A stretch of 64,000 nucleotides of DNA from Brevibacillus brevis. GTDB lineage: Bacteria > Bacillota > Bacilli > Brevibacillales > Brevibacillaceae. The stretch lies in assembly GCF_022026395.1 (NCBI RefSeq), contig NZ_CP041767.1, positions 622,001 through 686,000 on the forward strand, in the 5' to 3' direction. The notes beneath the pieces were generated by a model that was not told the DNA's origin, ran no database searches, and saw only the letters and a program-made list of their open reading frames with translations. Every line of letters starts with the position of its first letter. Position 1 is the stretch's first letter. The position numbers and the translations under genes are program-made. Shown here in pieces: positions 8,179 to 18,782 of this stretch.

Positions 8179-9885
8179 TCAGGCAACGCGAAAGCGATCA
8201 CTGATCTCTTGCAGCCGCTCAGATAAGGATAGAAGCTCCGTTGCCAATTGACGAGATTTTTCAATGGAGGTGAGCTGTTCGCGCGAGGCGACCAGCATTT
8301 CTTCTGTGCTGCATTTGGTCTCTTGTGAAATGGCAACAAACGCATCCAATGCCATGTCTACGGTGTGCAAGCCTTCCGTTATGTCTGATAACCCCTCATT
8401 GGCTATATGCAGCTCTCCCGTAGTCTGATCGACAGCTTGTCGAAGCTCAAGAAAAGCAGATGCAGCGTCTGAGAGTTTTTGCAGGCTTTGCTGAAGTTGT
8501 TCGGATGCTTGTGAGGTTTCGGAGGAAATCTCATGGGTTTGTTCCTGAACAGCGTCCATCATGCGCGTAATTTCTAATGTAGCGGTTTCCGACTCGCTGG
8601 CTAGCTTGGCTACCTCGTTGGCCACGACAGCAAATCCGCGTCCGTTTTCTCCAGCACGGGCTGCTTCAATACTGGCATTTAAAGCGAGAAGCTTGGTTTG
8701 TTTCGCCACGTTTTGAATCAGATGAACAACATCTCCAATGGATTCTGATTGTCGACGCAGTTCAGTCATGCGGGTGTCGACCTGTGCGTACGTGTGGGAG
8801 AAGCGATTGATCATCGTGTTCAAATCATCGATACGATTTTGTCCATGATGGGTGACTGTCTGCATCTTTTTACCCGCTTCAATCACAGAGAAAATACGCG
8901 CAAACAGTCCATCCATCGATTGCTTGATGTGCTGAAAGGAGGCGCTGGCGCCATCTGTTGAGGCAGCCGTTTGTTCGACGCCTTGATTGACTGTATCGAG
9001 ACGCAGAGACAGCATCGACGAACGATCGCCTGCTTCATCGGCTGTTTGCCTGATTGCGATGCCGCCTTTGTTCAGTTCCACAATCATGAGTTGGATCTCG
9101 GCAATAATCTCGCACATTTGTTCTACCATATGGTTGAAGCTGTTAGAAATCCCGCGAATCTCTGGACCCTCGTTTTGCAAAAGGGCACGATGGGTGAGAT
9201 CGCCCGAGCTGACCTGTTGCATGGCCGCAATCAACGTCTGAAACGGCGCGGTTATCCCCTTCACAACCAGCAAGCACAGCAACAAGGAAAGGACCAGACT
9301 AGCGAGAATGGTCATCACGATGATTTTGGTTATCTCATAGAGAGGACCTAGATAGGACTCCTGCAAAACGTCTATGACGTATATGTAGCTCTCCTCAGGA
9401 GAATGGGTAAAGGCCAGTGTATGTATGTGGTCAGCGACAGGGACGTGAATCACGCCGAAGCGCTCCGCTTCCATCCGTTTCGCAATATCTTGCGGGATTT
9501 CAATAGCGCCCTTTGTCACTTTTTCAATAGGATAAAAAGCTCCATTTTTGACCAAATATTGCTGGAGTATCAAGCCTTCTTGAGACAGATTACTTTCTTG
9601 CTGTTGCAATTCGTATTGAAGACGCTTTTGATAAGATTGATCGTCGCTAGCGAAAGTGAACTTCAAAAGCGAAATTTTTTCGGTGGTCTTGTCCGTCTCT
9701 GAGTCAAGGCGGGACTCCATTTGTGAAATCATCACCTGTTTTGCCTGGGTGTAAAAGATCCAGCCAATCATGCCAGAGGAAACGAGCAGGATGAACAGTA
9801 GTGGGATCGTCAGCTTGGTACGGAGCCGCACTTGCCTGTGTAAGCGAGAAAAGGGAGTGAGTAAATGGCGAAAGATAGCGTGCAT
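8179..9885 (-). CDS. Methyl-accepting chemotaxis protein
   Basis: A 568-residue chemoreceptor. A basic N-terminus leads into membrane segment 1 (about residues 26-47), an extracellular sensor of about 140 residues, membrane segment 2 (about 187-208), a HAMP domain, and a long coiled-coil signalling domain whose tip reads [19 protein letters not shown]. It would signal to CheA/CheW at the cell membrane. The sensor is of small single-Cache or four-helix size; its ligand is unknown. The ATG at 9885 follows AGGAGG. It lies divergent from the purine operon, from which it is separated by about 266 nt holding the pur regulatory region. Confidence 0.93.
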   Translation of the reverse strand: MHAIFRHLLTPFSRLHRQVRLRTKLTIPLLFILLVSSGMIGWIFYTQAKQVMISQMESRLDSETDKTTEKISLLKFTFASDDQSYQKRLQYELQQQESNLSQEGLILQQYLVKNGAFYPIEKVTKGAIEIPQDIAKRMEAERFGVIHVPVADHIHTLAFTHSPEESYIYVIDVLQESYLGPLYEITKIIVMTILASLVLSLLLCLLVVKGITAPFQTLIAAMQQVSSGDLTHRALLQNEGPEIRGISNSFNHMVEQMCEIIAEIQLMIVELNKGGIAIRQTADEAGDRSSMLSLRLDTVNQGVEQTAASTDGASASFQHIKQSMDGLFARIFSVIEAGKKMQTVTHHGQNRIDDLNTMINRFSHTYAQVDTRMTELRRQSESIGDVVHLIQNVAKQTKLLALNASIEAARAGENGRGFAVVANEVAKLASESETATLEITRMMDAVQEQTHEISSETSQASEQLQQSLQKLSDAASAFLELRQAVDQTTGELHIANEGLSDITEGLHTVDMALDAFVAISQETKCSTEEMLVASREQLTSIEKSRQLATELLSLSERLQEISDRFRVA

Positions 9886-10017
9886 CTCCAGTTGCCTCCT
9901 GATAAGTGGATGGTCGAAAAGTCCCGAGACTAAGGACTATTGTAATCAGGAGATGTAAAGCCAGTATGGAGAACATGTAAACGAATGTTAACATCTACCG
10001 TTCGAAAAACATACAGT

Positions 10018-10032
10018 AATTCCCGAACGTTT
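10018..10032 (+). promoter_or_regulatory. PurR box, upstream copy, of purC
   Basis: AATTCCCGAACGTTT matches the Bacillus PurBox pattern AWWWCCGAACWWT at its CGAAC core. It lies 26 nt upstream of the -35 hexamer and is an inverted match to the box at 10095-10109. Confidence 0.65.
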
Positions 10033-10058
10033 GTCGAAGTCTATTCCAGCATTTTTCG

Positions 10059-10087
10059 TTGATAAATGCGTATGTTTGTGTTTTAAT
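10059..10087 (+). promoter_or_regulatory. Sigma-A promoter of purC operon
   Basis: TTGATA (10059-10064) and TTTAAT (10082-10087) are separated by exactly 17 nt. Transcription would start near 10094, about 58 nt before the purC start. Confidence 0.7.
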
Positions 10088-10094
10088 GTATTTG

Positions 10095-10109
10095 AAACGT
10101 TCGTGAATT
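10095..10109 (+). promoter_or_regulatory. PurR box, downstream inverted copy
   Basis: AAACGTTCGTGAATT is the inverted partner of the upstream box. Its GTTCG core begins 11 nt after the -10 hexamer, at or just after the expected transcription start. The purH promoter has the same GTTCGTG at the same distance. Confidence 0.65.
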
Positions 10110-10151
10110 AACCTAAACTCAACCTTTTTGACTGGGAAGGTGACTCCTACA

Positions 10152-10871
10152 GTGGAAAAACAGGAACAACTCTACGAAGGTAAGGCAAAACGTATTTATC
10201 GGACATCTTTGCCTGATCAGTACTGGGTAGAGTACAAAGACGACGCAACAGCATTCAATGGAGAGAAACGGGCGCAAATCACCGGAAAAGGCGAGTTGAA
10301 CAACCGCATTACGGCAATCTTTTTCACCATGCTGAAGGAGCGGGGCATCGACAACCATTTTGTCCGTCTGCTGTCCGCCACAGAGCAAGTTGTTCGCAAA
10401 GTGGAGATTATCCCTTTGGAGGTAGTCGTTCGCAATATCGCAGCAGGCTCATTGGCCAAGCGTCTTGGCATGGAAGAAGGAACTGTGCTTCCGCAGCCCG
10501 TTGTCGAGTTTTACTACAAGGATGACGCACTGGGAGATCCATTGGTGAATGCCTCCCATATCAAAGTGTTGGGGATTGCAAGCGAGAGTGACCAAGCGAC
10601 ATTGGAGCGCATGGGTCTTGCTGTAAACGAGGTCCTCGTGCCTTACCTACGCGAGCGCAACATTACTTTGGTCGATTTCAAACTGGAATTCGGAAAAACA
10701 GCGGACGGGGAGATTCTCCTCGCCGATGAAATATCCCCGGATACATGCCGTTTCTGGGATTCGGTAACGAATGAAAAGCTCGACAAAGACCGCTTCCGCC
10801 GCGATTTGGGTAATGTGGAGGAAGCTTACAAAGAAATGCTTACGAGACTAGGAGGAGACGTACATGTTTAA
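10152..10871 (+). CDS. purC: SAICAR synthase
   Basis: Phosphoribosylaminoimidazole-succinocarboxamide synthase, 239 residues, which joins aspartate to CAIR with ATP in de novo IMP synthesis. The start region [14 protein letters not shown] and the internal [21 protein letters not shown] and [10 protein letters not shown] are characteristic. The GTG at 10152 is chosen because AAGGTG at 10137-10142 stands 9 nt before it and it gives the usual N-terminus; TTG 10128 and GTG 10140 are in-frame alternatives. It is the first gene of an operon whose members overlap or nearly touch. purE, purK and purB, which precede purC in Bacillus subtilis, are not here. Confidence 0.95.
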   Translation: MEKQEQLYEGKAKRIYRTSLPDQYWVEYKDDATAFNGEKRAQITGKGELNNRITAIFFTMLKERGIDNHFVRLLSATEQVVRKVEIIPLEVVVRNIAAGSLAKRLGMEEGTVLPQPVVEFYYKDDALGDPLVNASHIKVLGIASESDQATLERMGLAVNEVLVPYLRERNITLVDFKLEFGKTADGEILLADEISPDTCRFWDSVTNEKLDKDRFRRDLGNVEEAYKEMLTRLGGDVHV

Positions 10872-11112
10872 AGCTGTTGTTTATGTAACATTGCGCGAGA
10901 GTGTTTTGGACCCGCAAGGACACGCTGTAAAAGGTGCTCTGCACACCTTGGGTTTTGATGAAGTAAACAATGCGCGTATCGGGAAGTACATGGAGTTGGA
11001 ATTGAACACTTCTGACCGTGCGCAAGCAGAAGAGCGTGTACGTGAAATGTGCGAAAAGCTGTTGGCCAATACGGTGGTAGAAGACTATCGCTTTGATATC
11101 GTGGAGGGCTAA
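10864..11112 (+). CDS. purS: FGAM synthase subunit PurS
   Basis: An 82-residue protein that forms the FGAM synthase complex with PurL and PurQ. The start [17 protein letters not shown] and [12 protein letters not shown] are typical. AGGAGG precedes the ATG at 10864, and the gene overlaps purC by 8 nt, indicating translational coupling. Its position between purC and purQ matches Bacillus gene order. Confidence 0.95.
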   Translation: MFKAVVYVTLRESVLDPQGHAVKGALHTLGFDEVNNARIGKYMELELNTSDRAQAEERVREMCEKLLANTVVEDYRFDIVEG

Positions 11113-11116
11113 AGAT

Positions 11117-11809
11117 ATGCGAGTAGCCGTTATCGTCTTTCCAGGCTCGAACGCCGACATTGATTTGTTTAACGCAGTTGAAGACGTAATGGGAGTGCCT
11201 GTGGATTACGTATGGCATTCCGATACGGATCTTTCTAAATATGATGCGATTCTTTTGCCAGGTGGATTCTCTTATGGAGATTATCTGCGCTGTGGCGCCG
11301 TCGCTCGTTTTTCACCCGTCATGGAGCAAGTGGTGAAAGCAGCAGAAGAAGGCAAGCTGATCATGGGAATCTGCAATGGCTTCCAAATCCTGACCGAAGT
11401 CGGGCTGTTGCCAGGAGCACTCTTGCGTAACCGTTCACTGAAATTCCGTTGCAAGCTGTCCGAATTGCGTGTGGAAAACAACGATACCTCCTTTACCCGA
11501 GATTTCGCGGCAGGGGAAGTCATCCAAATTCCAATCGCGCACGGCGAAGGAAACTACTACTGTGATGAAGAAACGCTGGCGAAGCTTAAAGCGAACAAAC
11601 AGATCGTTTTCCGCTATCATGGCGAGAATCCGAATGGTTCACTGGAAGACATCGCGGGCATTTGCAACGAACGTGGAAACGTACTTGGCATGATGCCTCA
11701 CCCGGAGCGTGCCGTCCATTCTTGGATGACTTCCGATGACGGACGCCGCATGTTTACCTCGATCCTGAAGACTTGGAGGGAGCAGAACAGTGTCACAACT
11801 CACGCATAA
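11117..11809 (+). CDS. purQ: FGAM synthase glutaminase subunit PurQ
   Basis: A 230-residue class I glutamine amidotransferase that supplies ammonia to PurL. It has the nucleophile motif [17 protein letters not shown] and the C-terminal His/Glu in [10 protein letters not shown]. The ATG at 11117 follows GGAGGG inside the end of the preceding gene; the frame is open upstream to 11093, where a TTG would put the start inside purS. It overlaps purL by 20 nt. Confidence 0.95.
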   Translation: MRVAVIVFPGSNADIDLFNAVEDVMGVPVDYVWHSDTDLSKYDAILLPGGFSYGDYLRCGAVARFSPVMEQVVKAAEEGKLIMGICNGFQILTEVGLLPGALLRNRSLKFRCKLSELRVENNDTSFTRDFAAGEVIQIPIAHGEGNYYCDEETLAKLKANKQIVFRYHGENPNGSLEDIAGICNERGNVLGMMPHPERAVHSWMTSDDGRRMFTSILKTWREQNSVTTHA

Positions 11810-14033
11810 AGAACCGACAGCCGAACAAATTGCCGATCAAAAACTGTACAAAGAAATCGGTCTGACTGACGAAGAATACCAGCGTGTCGTAGAAATTCTC
11901 GGCCGCAAGCCGAACTGGACGGAGACAGGTTTGTACAGCGTCATGTGGTCGGAGCACTGCTCTTACAAAAACTCCAAGCCTGTCCTGCGTCGTTTCCCGA
12001 CAAAAGGACCTCGCGTTTTGCAAGGACCAGGGGAAGGTGCGGGTATTGTCGACATCGGTGACAATCAGGCGGTTGTTTTCAAAATCGAAAGCCATAACCA
12101 CCCATCTGCGATTGAGCCGTACCAAGGAGCTGCGACTGGCGTGGGCGGTATCATCCGTGACGTATTCTCGATGGGCGCGCGTCCGATTGCGCTGCTCAAT
12201 TCGCTTCGATTCGGGGAGCTCAAGTCTCCTCGCGTCAAATATTTGTTTGAAAATGTAGTAGCTGGTATCGCAGGCTACGGGAACTGCATCGGGATTCCGA
12301 CTGTGGGTGGCGAAGTGAATTTCGACCCTACGTATGAAGGCAATCCGCTTGTTAACGCCATGTGTGTCGGCTTGATCGACCACGAGAAGATTCAAAAAGG
12401 GGTAGCGTCCGGTATCGGCAACCCTGTTATCTACGTTGGTTCCAGCACAGGGCGCGACGGTATTCACGGGGCGACCTTCGCATCCGAGGAGCTCACGGAA
12501 GAGTCGGAGAAAAAACGCCCGGCAGTTCAAGTTGGCGATCCATTCATGGAAAAGCTCCTGCTGGAAGCGTGCCTGGAGCTGATCGACACAGGTATCGTCG
12601 TCGGGATTCAGGACATGGGAGCGGCAGGCTTGACGAGCTCCAGCTCCGAAATGGCCTCCAAGGCGGGCAATGGTATCGAAATGAATCTGGACCTGGTGCC
12701 ACAGCGCGAAGCTGGCATGTCTGCATACGAAATGATGCTGTCTGAGTCACAGGAGCGTATGCTCGTCGTCGTGGAAAAAGGCAAAGAGGCAGAAGCGATA
12801 GCGATTTTTGACAAATGGGGTTTGGCGTCCGCTGTCGTGGGCAAAGTAACCGAAGACAGCAAGCTGCGCTTGTTGCACCAAGGTGAGGTAGTAGCAGAGG
12901 TGCCAGTAGACAGCTTGGCAGACGACGCACCTGTGTACCATCGTCCATCTGCGGTGCCTGCTTACTACGAAGCAAATGCGAATGTAGATGTGTTGGCAGC
13001 CATCCAAGAACCGAAAGATCTGAATGGTACGCTGAAAAGCTTGCTGGCTCAGCCAACAGTGGCGAATAAAGCGTGGGTATACGAGCAATACGATCACATC
13101 GTGCGTGCAAACACAGCTGTAAAGCCTGGTTCTGACGCTGCTGTTGTCATGGTGCGCGGTACTCGCAAGGCACTTGCCATGAGTACAGATTGCAACGGTC
13201 GCTATGTGTACCTCGATCCAAAAGTAGGCGGTGCCATTGCGGTTGCAGAATCTGCGCGCAACGTCGTCTGCTCCGGTGCAGAGCCGCTGGCGATTACGGA
13301 CTGCTTGAACTTCGGAAGTCCGGAAAAGCCTGAGGTGTTCTGGCAATTTGAAAAATCGTGCGAGGGCATGAGCGAAGCGTGCGTAGCACTCGATGCTCCG
13401 GTTATCGGCGGAAACGTATCTTTTTACAATGAACGCAGCGGTGACGCGATCTATCCAACCCCAACGGTGGGAATGGTCGGTTTGATCACTGATGTTGACC
13501 ATATTACGACCCAGGATTTCAAAAACGAAGGCGACGCGATCATCCTGTTGGGCGAGACCTTCGCTGAGCTGGGCGGCAGTGAGTATCAAAAGATGGCTAC
13601 GGGCAGCATTTCCGGACGTCCTCCGCAAATCGATCTGACCAAGGAAGCGGCAGTACAAAAGCTGGTTCTCACAGCGATTCGCCAAGGTCTGGTGAACTCC
13701 GCACACGATCTGTCCGAAGGTGGTCTCGGCGTCGCACTGGCTGAATCTTGCTTCGGCAAAGGCGTCGGTGCGCAGGTGACTCTTGCGTCCGAGCTGCGTG
13801 CTGACGTGCTCTTGTTCAGTGAATCTCAATCGCGCATCTTGCTCAGTGCATCTGGAGAGCATGCGGCGGCGATTCTCGCATTGGCAGGTGAACATGGCGT
13901 ACCTGCTAAAAACATCGGTACGGTTGGCGGTGATCGTCTGGTAGTGAACGTGAACGGTACAGAAGCGATCAACGCTTCGACTCAAGAGGTGAAAGCAGCC
14001 TGGAAGGATGCGATTCCATGTTTGATCGGCTAA
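11790..14033 (+). CDS. purL: FGAM synthase large subunit PurL
   Basis: A 747-residue short-form phosphoribosylformylglycinamidine synthase subunit II; this size goes with separate PurS and PurQ, unlike the 1300-residue Gram-negative form. Motifs include [19 protein letters not shown] near the N-terminus, the ATP-site [20 protein letters not shown] and the second-half GGNVSFYNE. The start is a GTG at 11790 within the end of purQ, after GGAGGG. The C-terminus overlaps purF by 16 nt. Confidence 0.96.
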   Translation: MSQLTHKEPTAEQIADQKLYKEIGLTDEEYQRVVEILGRKPNWTETGLYSVMWSEHCSYKNSKPVLRRFPTKGPRVLQGPGEGAGIVDIGDNQAVVFKIESHNHPSAIEPYQGAATGVGGIIRDVFSMGARPIALLNSLRFGELKSPRVKYLFENVVAGIAGYGNCIGIPTVGGEVNFDPTYEGNPLVNAMCVGLIDHEKIQKGVASGIGNPVIYVGSSTGRDGIHGATFASEELTEESEKKRPAVQVGDPFMEKLLLEACLELIDTGIVVGIQDMGAAGLTSSSSEMASKAGNGIEMNLDLVPQREAGMSAYEMMLSESQERMLVVVEKGKEAEAIAIFDKWGLASAVVGKVTEDSKLRLLHQGEVVAEVPVDSLADDAPVYHRPSAVPAYYEANANVDVLAAIQEPKDLNGTLKSLLAQPTVANKAWVYEQYDHIVRANTAVKPGSDAAVVMVRGTRKALAMSTDCNGRYVYLDPKVGGAIAVAESARNVVCSGAEPLAITDCLNFGSPEKPEVFWQFEKSCEGMSEACVALDAPVIGGNVSFYNERSGDAIYPTPTVGMVGLITDVDHITTQDFKNEGDAIILLGETFAELGGSEYQKMATGSISGRPPQIDLTKEAAVQKLVLTAIRQGLVNSAHDLSEGGLGVALAESCFGKGVGAQVTLASELRADVLLFSESQSRILLSASGEHAAAILALAGEHGVPAKNIGTVGGDRLVVNVNGTEAINASTQEVKAAWKDAIPCLIG

Positions 14034-15436
14034 TCTGGGACAAATTGAACGAAGAATGCGGCGTCTTTGGCATCTACAACCACAAAGAAGCATCCCAATT
14101 GACCTATTTGGGTCTGCACGCCCTTCAGCATCGCGGTCAGGAGAGCGCAGGTATCTGCGCCTCCGACGGCGAGAAATGGTATAAGCACCGCGGAATGGGT
14201 CTCGTGTCAGAGGCTTTTGGCAAGGGTGATTTGGAGAAGTTTAGCGGTCATATCGCGATTGGTCATACCCGTTATACGACTGCTGGCTCGAGCAAGATTG
14301 AAAACGCCCAACCGCTCTTTTTCCGCTATGCACAAGGCAGCATGGCAGTTGCCCACAACGGGAATCTCGTGAACGCTGCTGTGCTTAGAAAAGAGCTGGA
14401 AGCAAAAGGCTCCATTTTCCAGACGACCAGTGACACAGAAGTGATCGCACATCTGATTGCTCGTTCCGAGAGCAAGGATTTGCCGGGAGCGGTGAAGGAC
14501 GCTCTGCAATACATCAAGGGAGCCTATGCACTTCTCGTCATGAACGAGAATCAGCTCGTGATCGCTCTCGATCCGAATGGCTTGCGTCCTCTGTCATTGG
14601 GACGACTCGGAGATGCGATCACTGTCGCGTCCGAGACTTGTGCGTTCGATATCATTGGCGCGCAGTACTGGCGTGATGTGCAACCGGGTGAGCTGATCGT
14701 CATCGACAAGAATGGCATTACCGAGAGCAAGCATACAGAAACGACACAGCGTTCGATTTGTACGTTTGAATACATTTATTTTGCCCGACCAGATAGCGAC
14801 ATTGACGGAATCAACGTCCACATGGCGCGCAAACGTCTCGGCAAGCAGTTGGCATTGGAATCCGCGATTGATGCTGATGTCGTCACAGGTGTACCGGATT
14901 CGAGTATTTCTGCTGCTATCGGATTTGCGGAAGCGACAGGAATTCCGTACGAAATTGGCTTGATCAAAAACCGCTATGTGGGACGTACCTTCATTCAGCC
15001 GAGTCAGGAGCTGCGTGAGCGCGCTGTCTATCTCAAGCTGTCTGCGGTTCGCAAAGTAGTGGAAGGCAAGCGCGTCGTGATGATTGACGACTCCATTGTA
15101 CGCGGTACGACGAGTAATCGGATTGTTCGCATGCTGCGTGAGGCTGGCGCCAAAGAAGTGCATGTGCGTATCAGCTCTCCGCCTGTTATGAATTCTTGTT
15201 TTTACGGCATCGACACCTCGTCGCGTGAGGAACTGATTGCGTCGACCAAATCGGTAGAGGAAATTCGTCAAATCATTGAGGCTGATTCGCTGTCGTTCTT
15301 GTCTATTGAAGGAATGATCGATGCAATTGGCCGCAGCGATTCGGCTCCCAATAGAGGACACTGCCTCGCATGCTTTAACGGAGAATATCCGACAGAGATT
15401 GAGTTCGAAGAAGCGCTACCTGCGCTTAAATGCTAA
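14018..15436 (+). CDS. purF: Amidophosphoribosyltransferase
   Basis: The first committed enzyme of purine synthesis (PRPP plus glutamine to phosphoribosylamine), 472 residues. A 13-residue propeptide ends at EE before the catalytic cysteine CGVFGIYN (Cys14), which is exposed by self-cleavage. The PRPP loop is [14 protein letters not shown]. Cysteines in [16 protein letters not shown] and GHCLACF correspond to the four ligands of the Fe-S cluster in the Bacillus enzyme. The ATG lies inside the end of purL. The following gap of about 56 nt to purM contains a new ribosome site but no terminator. Confidence 0.96.
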   Translation: MFDRLIWDKLNEECGVFGIYNHKEASQLTYLGLHALQHRGQESAGICASDGEKWYKHRGMGLVSEAFGKGDLEKFSGHIAIGHTRYTTAGSSKIENAQPLFFRYAQGSMAVAHNGNLVNAAVLRKELEAKGSIFQTTSDTEVIAHLIARSESKDLPGAVKDALQYIKGAYALLVMNENQLVIALDPNGLRPLSLGRLGDAITVASETCAFDIIGAQYWRDVQPGELIVIDKNGITESKHTETTQRSICTFEYIYFARPDSDIDGINVHMARKRLGKQLALESAIDADVVTGVPDSSISAAIGFAEATGIPYEIGLIKNRYVGRTFIQPSQELRERAVYLKLSAVRKVVEGKRVVMIDDSIVRGTTSNRIVRMLREAGAKEVHVRISSPPVMNSCFYGIDTSSREELIASTKSVEEIRQIIEADSLSFLSIEGMIDAIGRSDSAPNRGHCLACFNGEYPTEIEFEEALPALKC

Positions 15437-15492
15437 CAGTGCTACTTATGAACAACCGCTAATACAAGCACCTCTTGCTAGGGGGAGAAACG

Positions 15493-16533
15493 ATGAGTGA
15501 AGCATATAAACAAGCTGGCGTAGACATCGATGCGGGCAACGAAGCCGTCGAACGCATGAAAAAGCATGTCAAACGAACATTCCGCCCCGAAGTTATGACT
15601 GATTTGGGTGGGTTCGGAGCGCTGTTTCGCCTGGATACCAAAAAATACGAGAAACCGATTCTCGTTTCTGGCACAGATGGGGTAGGAACCAAGCTGAAGA
15701 TCGCTTTTGCCATGGACAAACACGATACAATCGGTATCGATGCTGTTGCTATGTGCGTCAATGACGTAGTGGTCCAAGGGGCAGAGCCGCTCTTTTTCCT
15801 CGATTATCTGGCAGTAGATAAGGTCATTCCGGAAAAAATCGAAGCGATTGTCAAAGGGATCGCGGAAGGCTGCTCCCAGTCTGGCTGCTCGCTGATTGGC
15901 GGGGAGACTGCCGAGATGCCTGGCATGTACGCAGAAGGCGAATACGACATCGCGGGCTTTACCGTAGGTGTCGTGGACGAGAGCAAAATGATTACGGGAG
16001 CAAACGTGGCGGCAGGCGATGTGCTGATCGGGCTGGCTTCCAGCGGCGTGCACAGCAACGGTTTCTCGCTCGTTCGCAAGGTTCTTTTGGCAGACAAAGG
16101 CATGTCCCTGCATGATCATGTTGACAAATTGGGCAAAAAGCTCGGCGAAGAGCTGTTGACACCGACCCGCATTTACGTGAAGCAAGTGCTATCCGTTCTT
16201 GCGTCGCATGAAGTGAAGGCCCTGGCACACATCACAGGCGGCGGCTTTACTGAAAACATTCCACGCGTGCTTCCAGAAGGAATGCAGGCTGTGATCAACG
16301 TTGGTTCCTGGCCGGTGCTGCCGATCTTCGAGCTGGTACAAGAGTCGGGTAACATCTCTTACCCGGATATGTACAAAACGTTTAACATGGGCATTGGCAT
16401 GATGCTTGTCGTGAAGCCGGAAGACGCAGTGAGTGTTATGGAAAAGCTGCAAGAGCTGGGTGAACAGGCGTATTTGCTCGGACATATTCAAGCGGGAGAG
16501 CGCAAAGTCGTATACAACGGGGTGGAATGGTGA
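15493..16533 (+). CDS. purM: AIR synthase
   Basis: Phosphoribosylformylglycinamidine cyclo-ligase, 346 residues, which closes the imidazole ring with [24 protein letters not shown] starts the protein, and the motifs [24 protein letters not shown] and [16 protein letters not shown] are all present. The ATG at 15493 follows a GGGGGAG site; the TTG at 15475 in the same frame lies before that site and is not used. The last 7 nt overlap purN. Confidence 0.96.
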   Translation: MSEAYKQAGVDIDAGNEAVERMKKHVKRTFRPEVMTDLGGFGALFRLDTKKYEKPILVSGTDGVGTKLKIAFAMDKHDTIGIDAVAMCVNDVVVQGAEPLFFLDYLAVDKVIPEKIEAIVKGIAEGCSQSGCSLIGGETAEMPGMYAEGEYDIAGFTVGVVDESKMITGANVAAGDVLIGLASSGVHSNGFSLVRKVLLADKGMSLHDHVDKLGKKLGEELLTPTRIYVKQVLSVLASHEVKALAHITGGGFTENIPRVLPEGMQAVINVGSWPVLPIFELVQESGNISYPDMYKTFNMGIGMMLVVKPEDAVSVMEKLQELGEQAYLLGHIQAGERKVVYNGVEW

Positions 16534-17135
16534 GAAAGCTGGCCATTTTCGCCTCAGGCAGCGGCTCCAACTTTGAAGCGATCGTGCAGGCTGTACAGGA
16601 CGGCAGGCTCACAGGTGTAGAAGTTGCCTTGCTCGTGTGCGACAAGCCCGGCGCCAAGGTTTTGGAACGTGCAGAGCGTTTAGGGATCGACACCTTTGTT
16701 TTTCAACCGAAGGAATACGCAGACAAGGCAGCTTTTGAGCAGGAAATAGTGGCGCAGCTCCAAAAACGTGAGATATCGCTGGTTGTGCTGGCAGGCTACA
16801 TGCGGTTGGTGGGCGACACGCTTTTGTCATCCTACGAAGGAAAAATCATCAATTTGCATCCGTCGCTTTTGCCTGCTTTCCCGGGAAAAGACGCGATTGG
16901 TCAGGCACTCGCTTACGGGGTAAAGATAACAGGGGTAACGGTACATCTGGTTGATGCCGGTCTGGACACAGGGCCGATCATTGCCCAGATTCCCGTAGCG
17001 GTGCAAGAAGCAGATACGGCTGAGACTTTGGCGGCTCGCATCCATTCGGTGGAGCATGAGCTTTTGGTGAAGGTCATTGGCTTTTTAGCAGAAGAGAGAG
17101 TGAAGCTGGAAGGAAGGCTCGTCCAGCTGACGTAA
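16527..17135 (+). CDS. purN: GAR transformylase
   Basis: Phosphoribosylglycinamide formyltransferase, 202 residues, which uses 10-formyl-THF. It has [44 protein letters not shown] (catalytic Asn/His) and [15 protein letters not shown] (catalytic Asp). ATG 16527 overlaps the end of purM. It is the last gene of the first pur unit and is followed by a strong terminator rather than by purH. Confidence 0.95.
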   Translation: MVRKLAIFASGSGSNFEAIVQAVQDGRLTGVEVALLVCDKPGAKVLERAERLGIDTFVFQPKEYADKAAFEQEIVAQLQKREISLVVLAGYMRLVGDTLLSSYEGKIINLHPSLLPAFPGKDAIGQALAYGVKITGVTVHLVDAGLDTGPIIAQIPVAVQEADTAETLAARIHSVEHELLVKVIGFLAEERVKLEGRLVQLT

Positions 17136-17152
17136 ATCGAGAGATAAAGTAG

Positions 17153-17185
17153 AAACCGACATCCTTTTACGATGTCGGTTTTTTT
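17153..17185 (+). terminator. Terminator of purCSQLFMN
   Basis: AAACCGACATC and GATGTCGGTTT form a perfect 11-bp stem followed by a T run. It sits between the convergent purN and corA stops and may also serve corA weakly. Confidence 0.9.
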
Positions 17186-17195
17186 GTCATCCGTT

Positions 17196-18131
17196 TTAGA
17201 AATACTTCTTTCTCCAAAACAAGAGAGCTGTTACAGACGTAATGGCGGTGGACATGATCATAATGATCGTGAATGCGTGCGGATGACCCTGAAAAGGAAG
17301 CGCGACGTTCATCCCGTAGAAGGTGCCGATCACCATAGGCAAGGTGATGACAATGGTAATGGCGGTCAACAGCTTTAATACGCGATTCAAATTGTTGGAG
17401 ATGACGGAGCCAAAGCCATTCATGATGTTCCCTAAAATCGCCGTATAGATTTCCGTCATTTTGATGGCCTGCTTGGTTTCGATTTTTACTTCTTCCAGCA
17501 GTTCCTTATCTTCTTCGTACATTTTCAAATAACTGCCGCTCCGAAGCAGGGAGATCAACAGACTGTTCGTTTCCAGGGACGTCGAAAAATATACGAGACT
17601 TTTCTGCAATTCAAGCAAGGTAAGCAGTTCAATGTTTTTCGTCGATTGTCGCAATGATTTTTCCAGTGTTTCTGTCTGCTTGTTGATTTTTTTCAAGTAA
17701 TGCAAATATTCATGCGACGTATTCGATAAAATTTGCAGAACGAACCGGTTGCGCATATGCGTGTGAAAACTTTTCACTTTCCCTTGGACGAACTCATTCA
17801 TGACAGCCGTTTCTACCAGGCAAACGGTTAAGATGTAATCTTCCATCACCATGATTCCCAACGGAACCGTCGTATAGTTGTTCTTCGTCCCTTCCTTCGT
17901 GGAGACTGGGATGTCCACGTAGAGCATCACGCGGTTTCCTTCCTTGTCGATCCGTCCGATTTCTTCGTCATCAAGGGCATCCTGCAAAAAATGAAGGTCA
18001 ATCGCCAACTCCCTGACGACTTGTAGCTTTTCTTGCTCAGAAGGATCTGTCAGATGGATCCAGCAGCCTTTTTCAAATTGTTGCAGTTCTTCTATTTTTC
18101 CCATGGCATTCGTTTTGTAAATGTTCAACAT
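17196..18131 (-). CDS. corA: CorA-family magnesium transporter
   Basis: A 311-residue CorA channel for divalent cations, mainly Mg2+. A large cytoplasmic domain with long helices is followed by two C-terminal membrane segments. The selectivity signature FYGMNVALPF sits at the end of the first membrane helix, and the protein ends in the basic WRKKYF. ATG 18131 is chosen since AAAGGATG stands before it; ATG 18152 is an upstream in-frame option. The gene is transcribed against the pur genes. Its leader contains an M-box riboswitch (18430-18592) and an intrinsic terminator, so expression should rise when Mg2+ is low. Confidence 0.92.
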   Translation of the reverse strand: MLNIYKTNAMGKIEELQQFEKGCWIHLTDPSEQEKLQVVRELAIDLHFLQDALDDEEIGRIDKEGNRVMLYVDIPVSTKEGTKNNYTTVPLGIMVMEDYILTVCLVETAVMNEFVQGKVKSFHTHMRNRFVLQILSNTSHEYLHYLKKINKQTETLEKSLRQSTKNIELLTLLELQKSLVYFSTSLETNSLLISLLRSGSYLKMYEEDKELLEEVKIETKQAIKMTEIYTAILGNIMNGFGSVISNNLNRVLKLLTAITIVITLPMVIGTFYGMNVALPFQGHPHAFTIIMIMSTAITSVTALLFWRKKYF

Positions 18132-18365
18132 GGTTTTCTCATCCTTTCGCATATAAGGATCGGAGGGATACGACCATGTTGCGCAAGCATGTCTACATAA
18201 TAACTACTTACATACACTCGTCCCATAAAAAGGGAGAATGTCAAATAAGGTATGGGGAACATGCCGCAGCGCCACAAGGCCGTAAAACTCTCCGTACACA
18301 ATCTTGATTGCAGGTATTCATTCGGCAACTTGGACTACTGTCCATCAAAACGTTCCCCCCTTTCG

Positions 18366-18401
18366 AAAATGAAAACCCTCTAGCGGGAATCCAGAGGGTT
18401 A
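18366..18401 (-). terminator. Riboswitch-controlled terminator in corA leader
   Basis: On the minus strand AACCCTCT and AGAGGGTT form the stem, followed by TTTTCATTTTCG. It lies between the M-box and corA, where the expression platform of an M-box is expected; high Mg2+ would favour this hairpin. Confidence 0.8.
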
Positions 18402-18429
18402 GAAAAGTGCACAAAATAACACCGTTTTT

Positions 18430-18592
18430 CTCCCCTACCAGAGCTTTGGCACTATACAACGTAAAGGAAACATTCCTTAGCCACCTTAAGAAAAGCCTTA
18501 GTTCGGCAGTTCCTGTTCTACCCATTGGCATCTTTCGATATTTCCGGGCAGTGGCCTATTTTTGTATAGGAGCCTCACCTAACGAGGATGAA
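18430..18592 (-). ncRNA. M-box (ykoK) magnesium riboswitch
   Basis: The minus-strand sequence contains the conserved blocks of the M-box: TCGTTAGGTGAGGCTCC, ATAGGCCACTGCCCGG, GATGCCAATGGGTA, CAGGAACTGCCG, TAAGGCTTTTCTTAAGG, GGCTAAGGAATG and TGCCAAAGCTCTGGTAGGGG in the family order. M-boxes sense Mg2+ and control mgtE or corA-type transporters by transcription termination; a terminator and corA follow here. The ends are approximate. A leader of some 450 nt separates its 5' end from the corA start; no gene was seen in the rest of it. Confidence 0.92.
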
Positions 18593-18719
18593 TGATTGAC
18601 TTTGCCAATCACGTTTTCTCGTCCTACATGCATGTTATTCATGTCCTATCAGACGGTGTCGGCTTCTAACTATGACCAACTTACCCTATTTTGCTGCTAT
18701 TCTTCCGCGATTCATGACA

Positions 18720-18748
18720 AACCAAATTGGTCCGTGTGACATACAGTA
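18720..18748 (+). promoter_or_regulatory. Sigma-K-like promoter
   Basis: AACC (18720-18723) and CATACAGTA (18740-18748) are 16 nt apart, matching the late mother-cell sigma-K pattern (-35 MACM, -10 CATANNNTA). It is 34 nt before the SpoVIF-like start and supports a sporulation role for that gene. A sigma-E reading of the -10 is also possible. Confidence 0.55.
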
Positions 18749-18782
18749 AGAGAGGGATATTCCCACAAAGGGAGGGGCCGAC

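Noticed and set aside
7359-8204. 281-codon plus-strand frame across the alcohol dehydrogenase gene
   Set aside because: It is antisense to a clear dehydrogenase with all family motifs and reads as low-quality protein.
9886-10151. Guanine/adenine riboswitch before purC
   Set aside because: No conserved purine-riboswitch core or terminator pair is present; PurR boxes explain control better.
12747-14093. 448-codon minus-strand frame in purL
   Set aside because: Shadow of purL; GC-rich third positions open the opposite strand.
18125-18595. Small open frames on both strands in the corA leader
   Set aside because: They overlap the M-box and its terminator, which explain the sequence conservation here.
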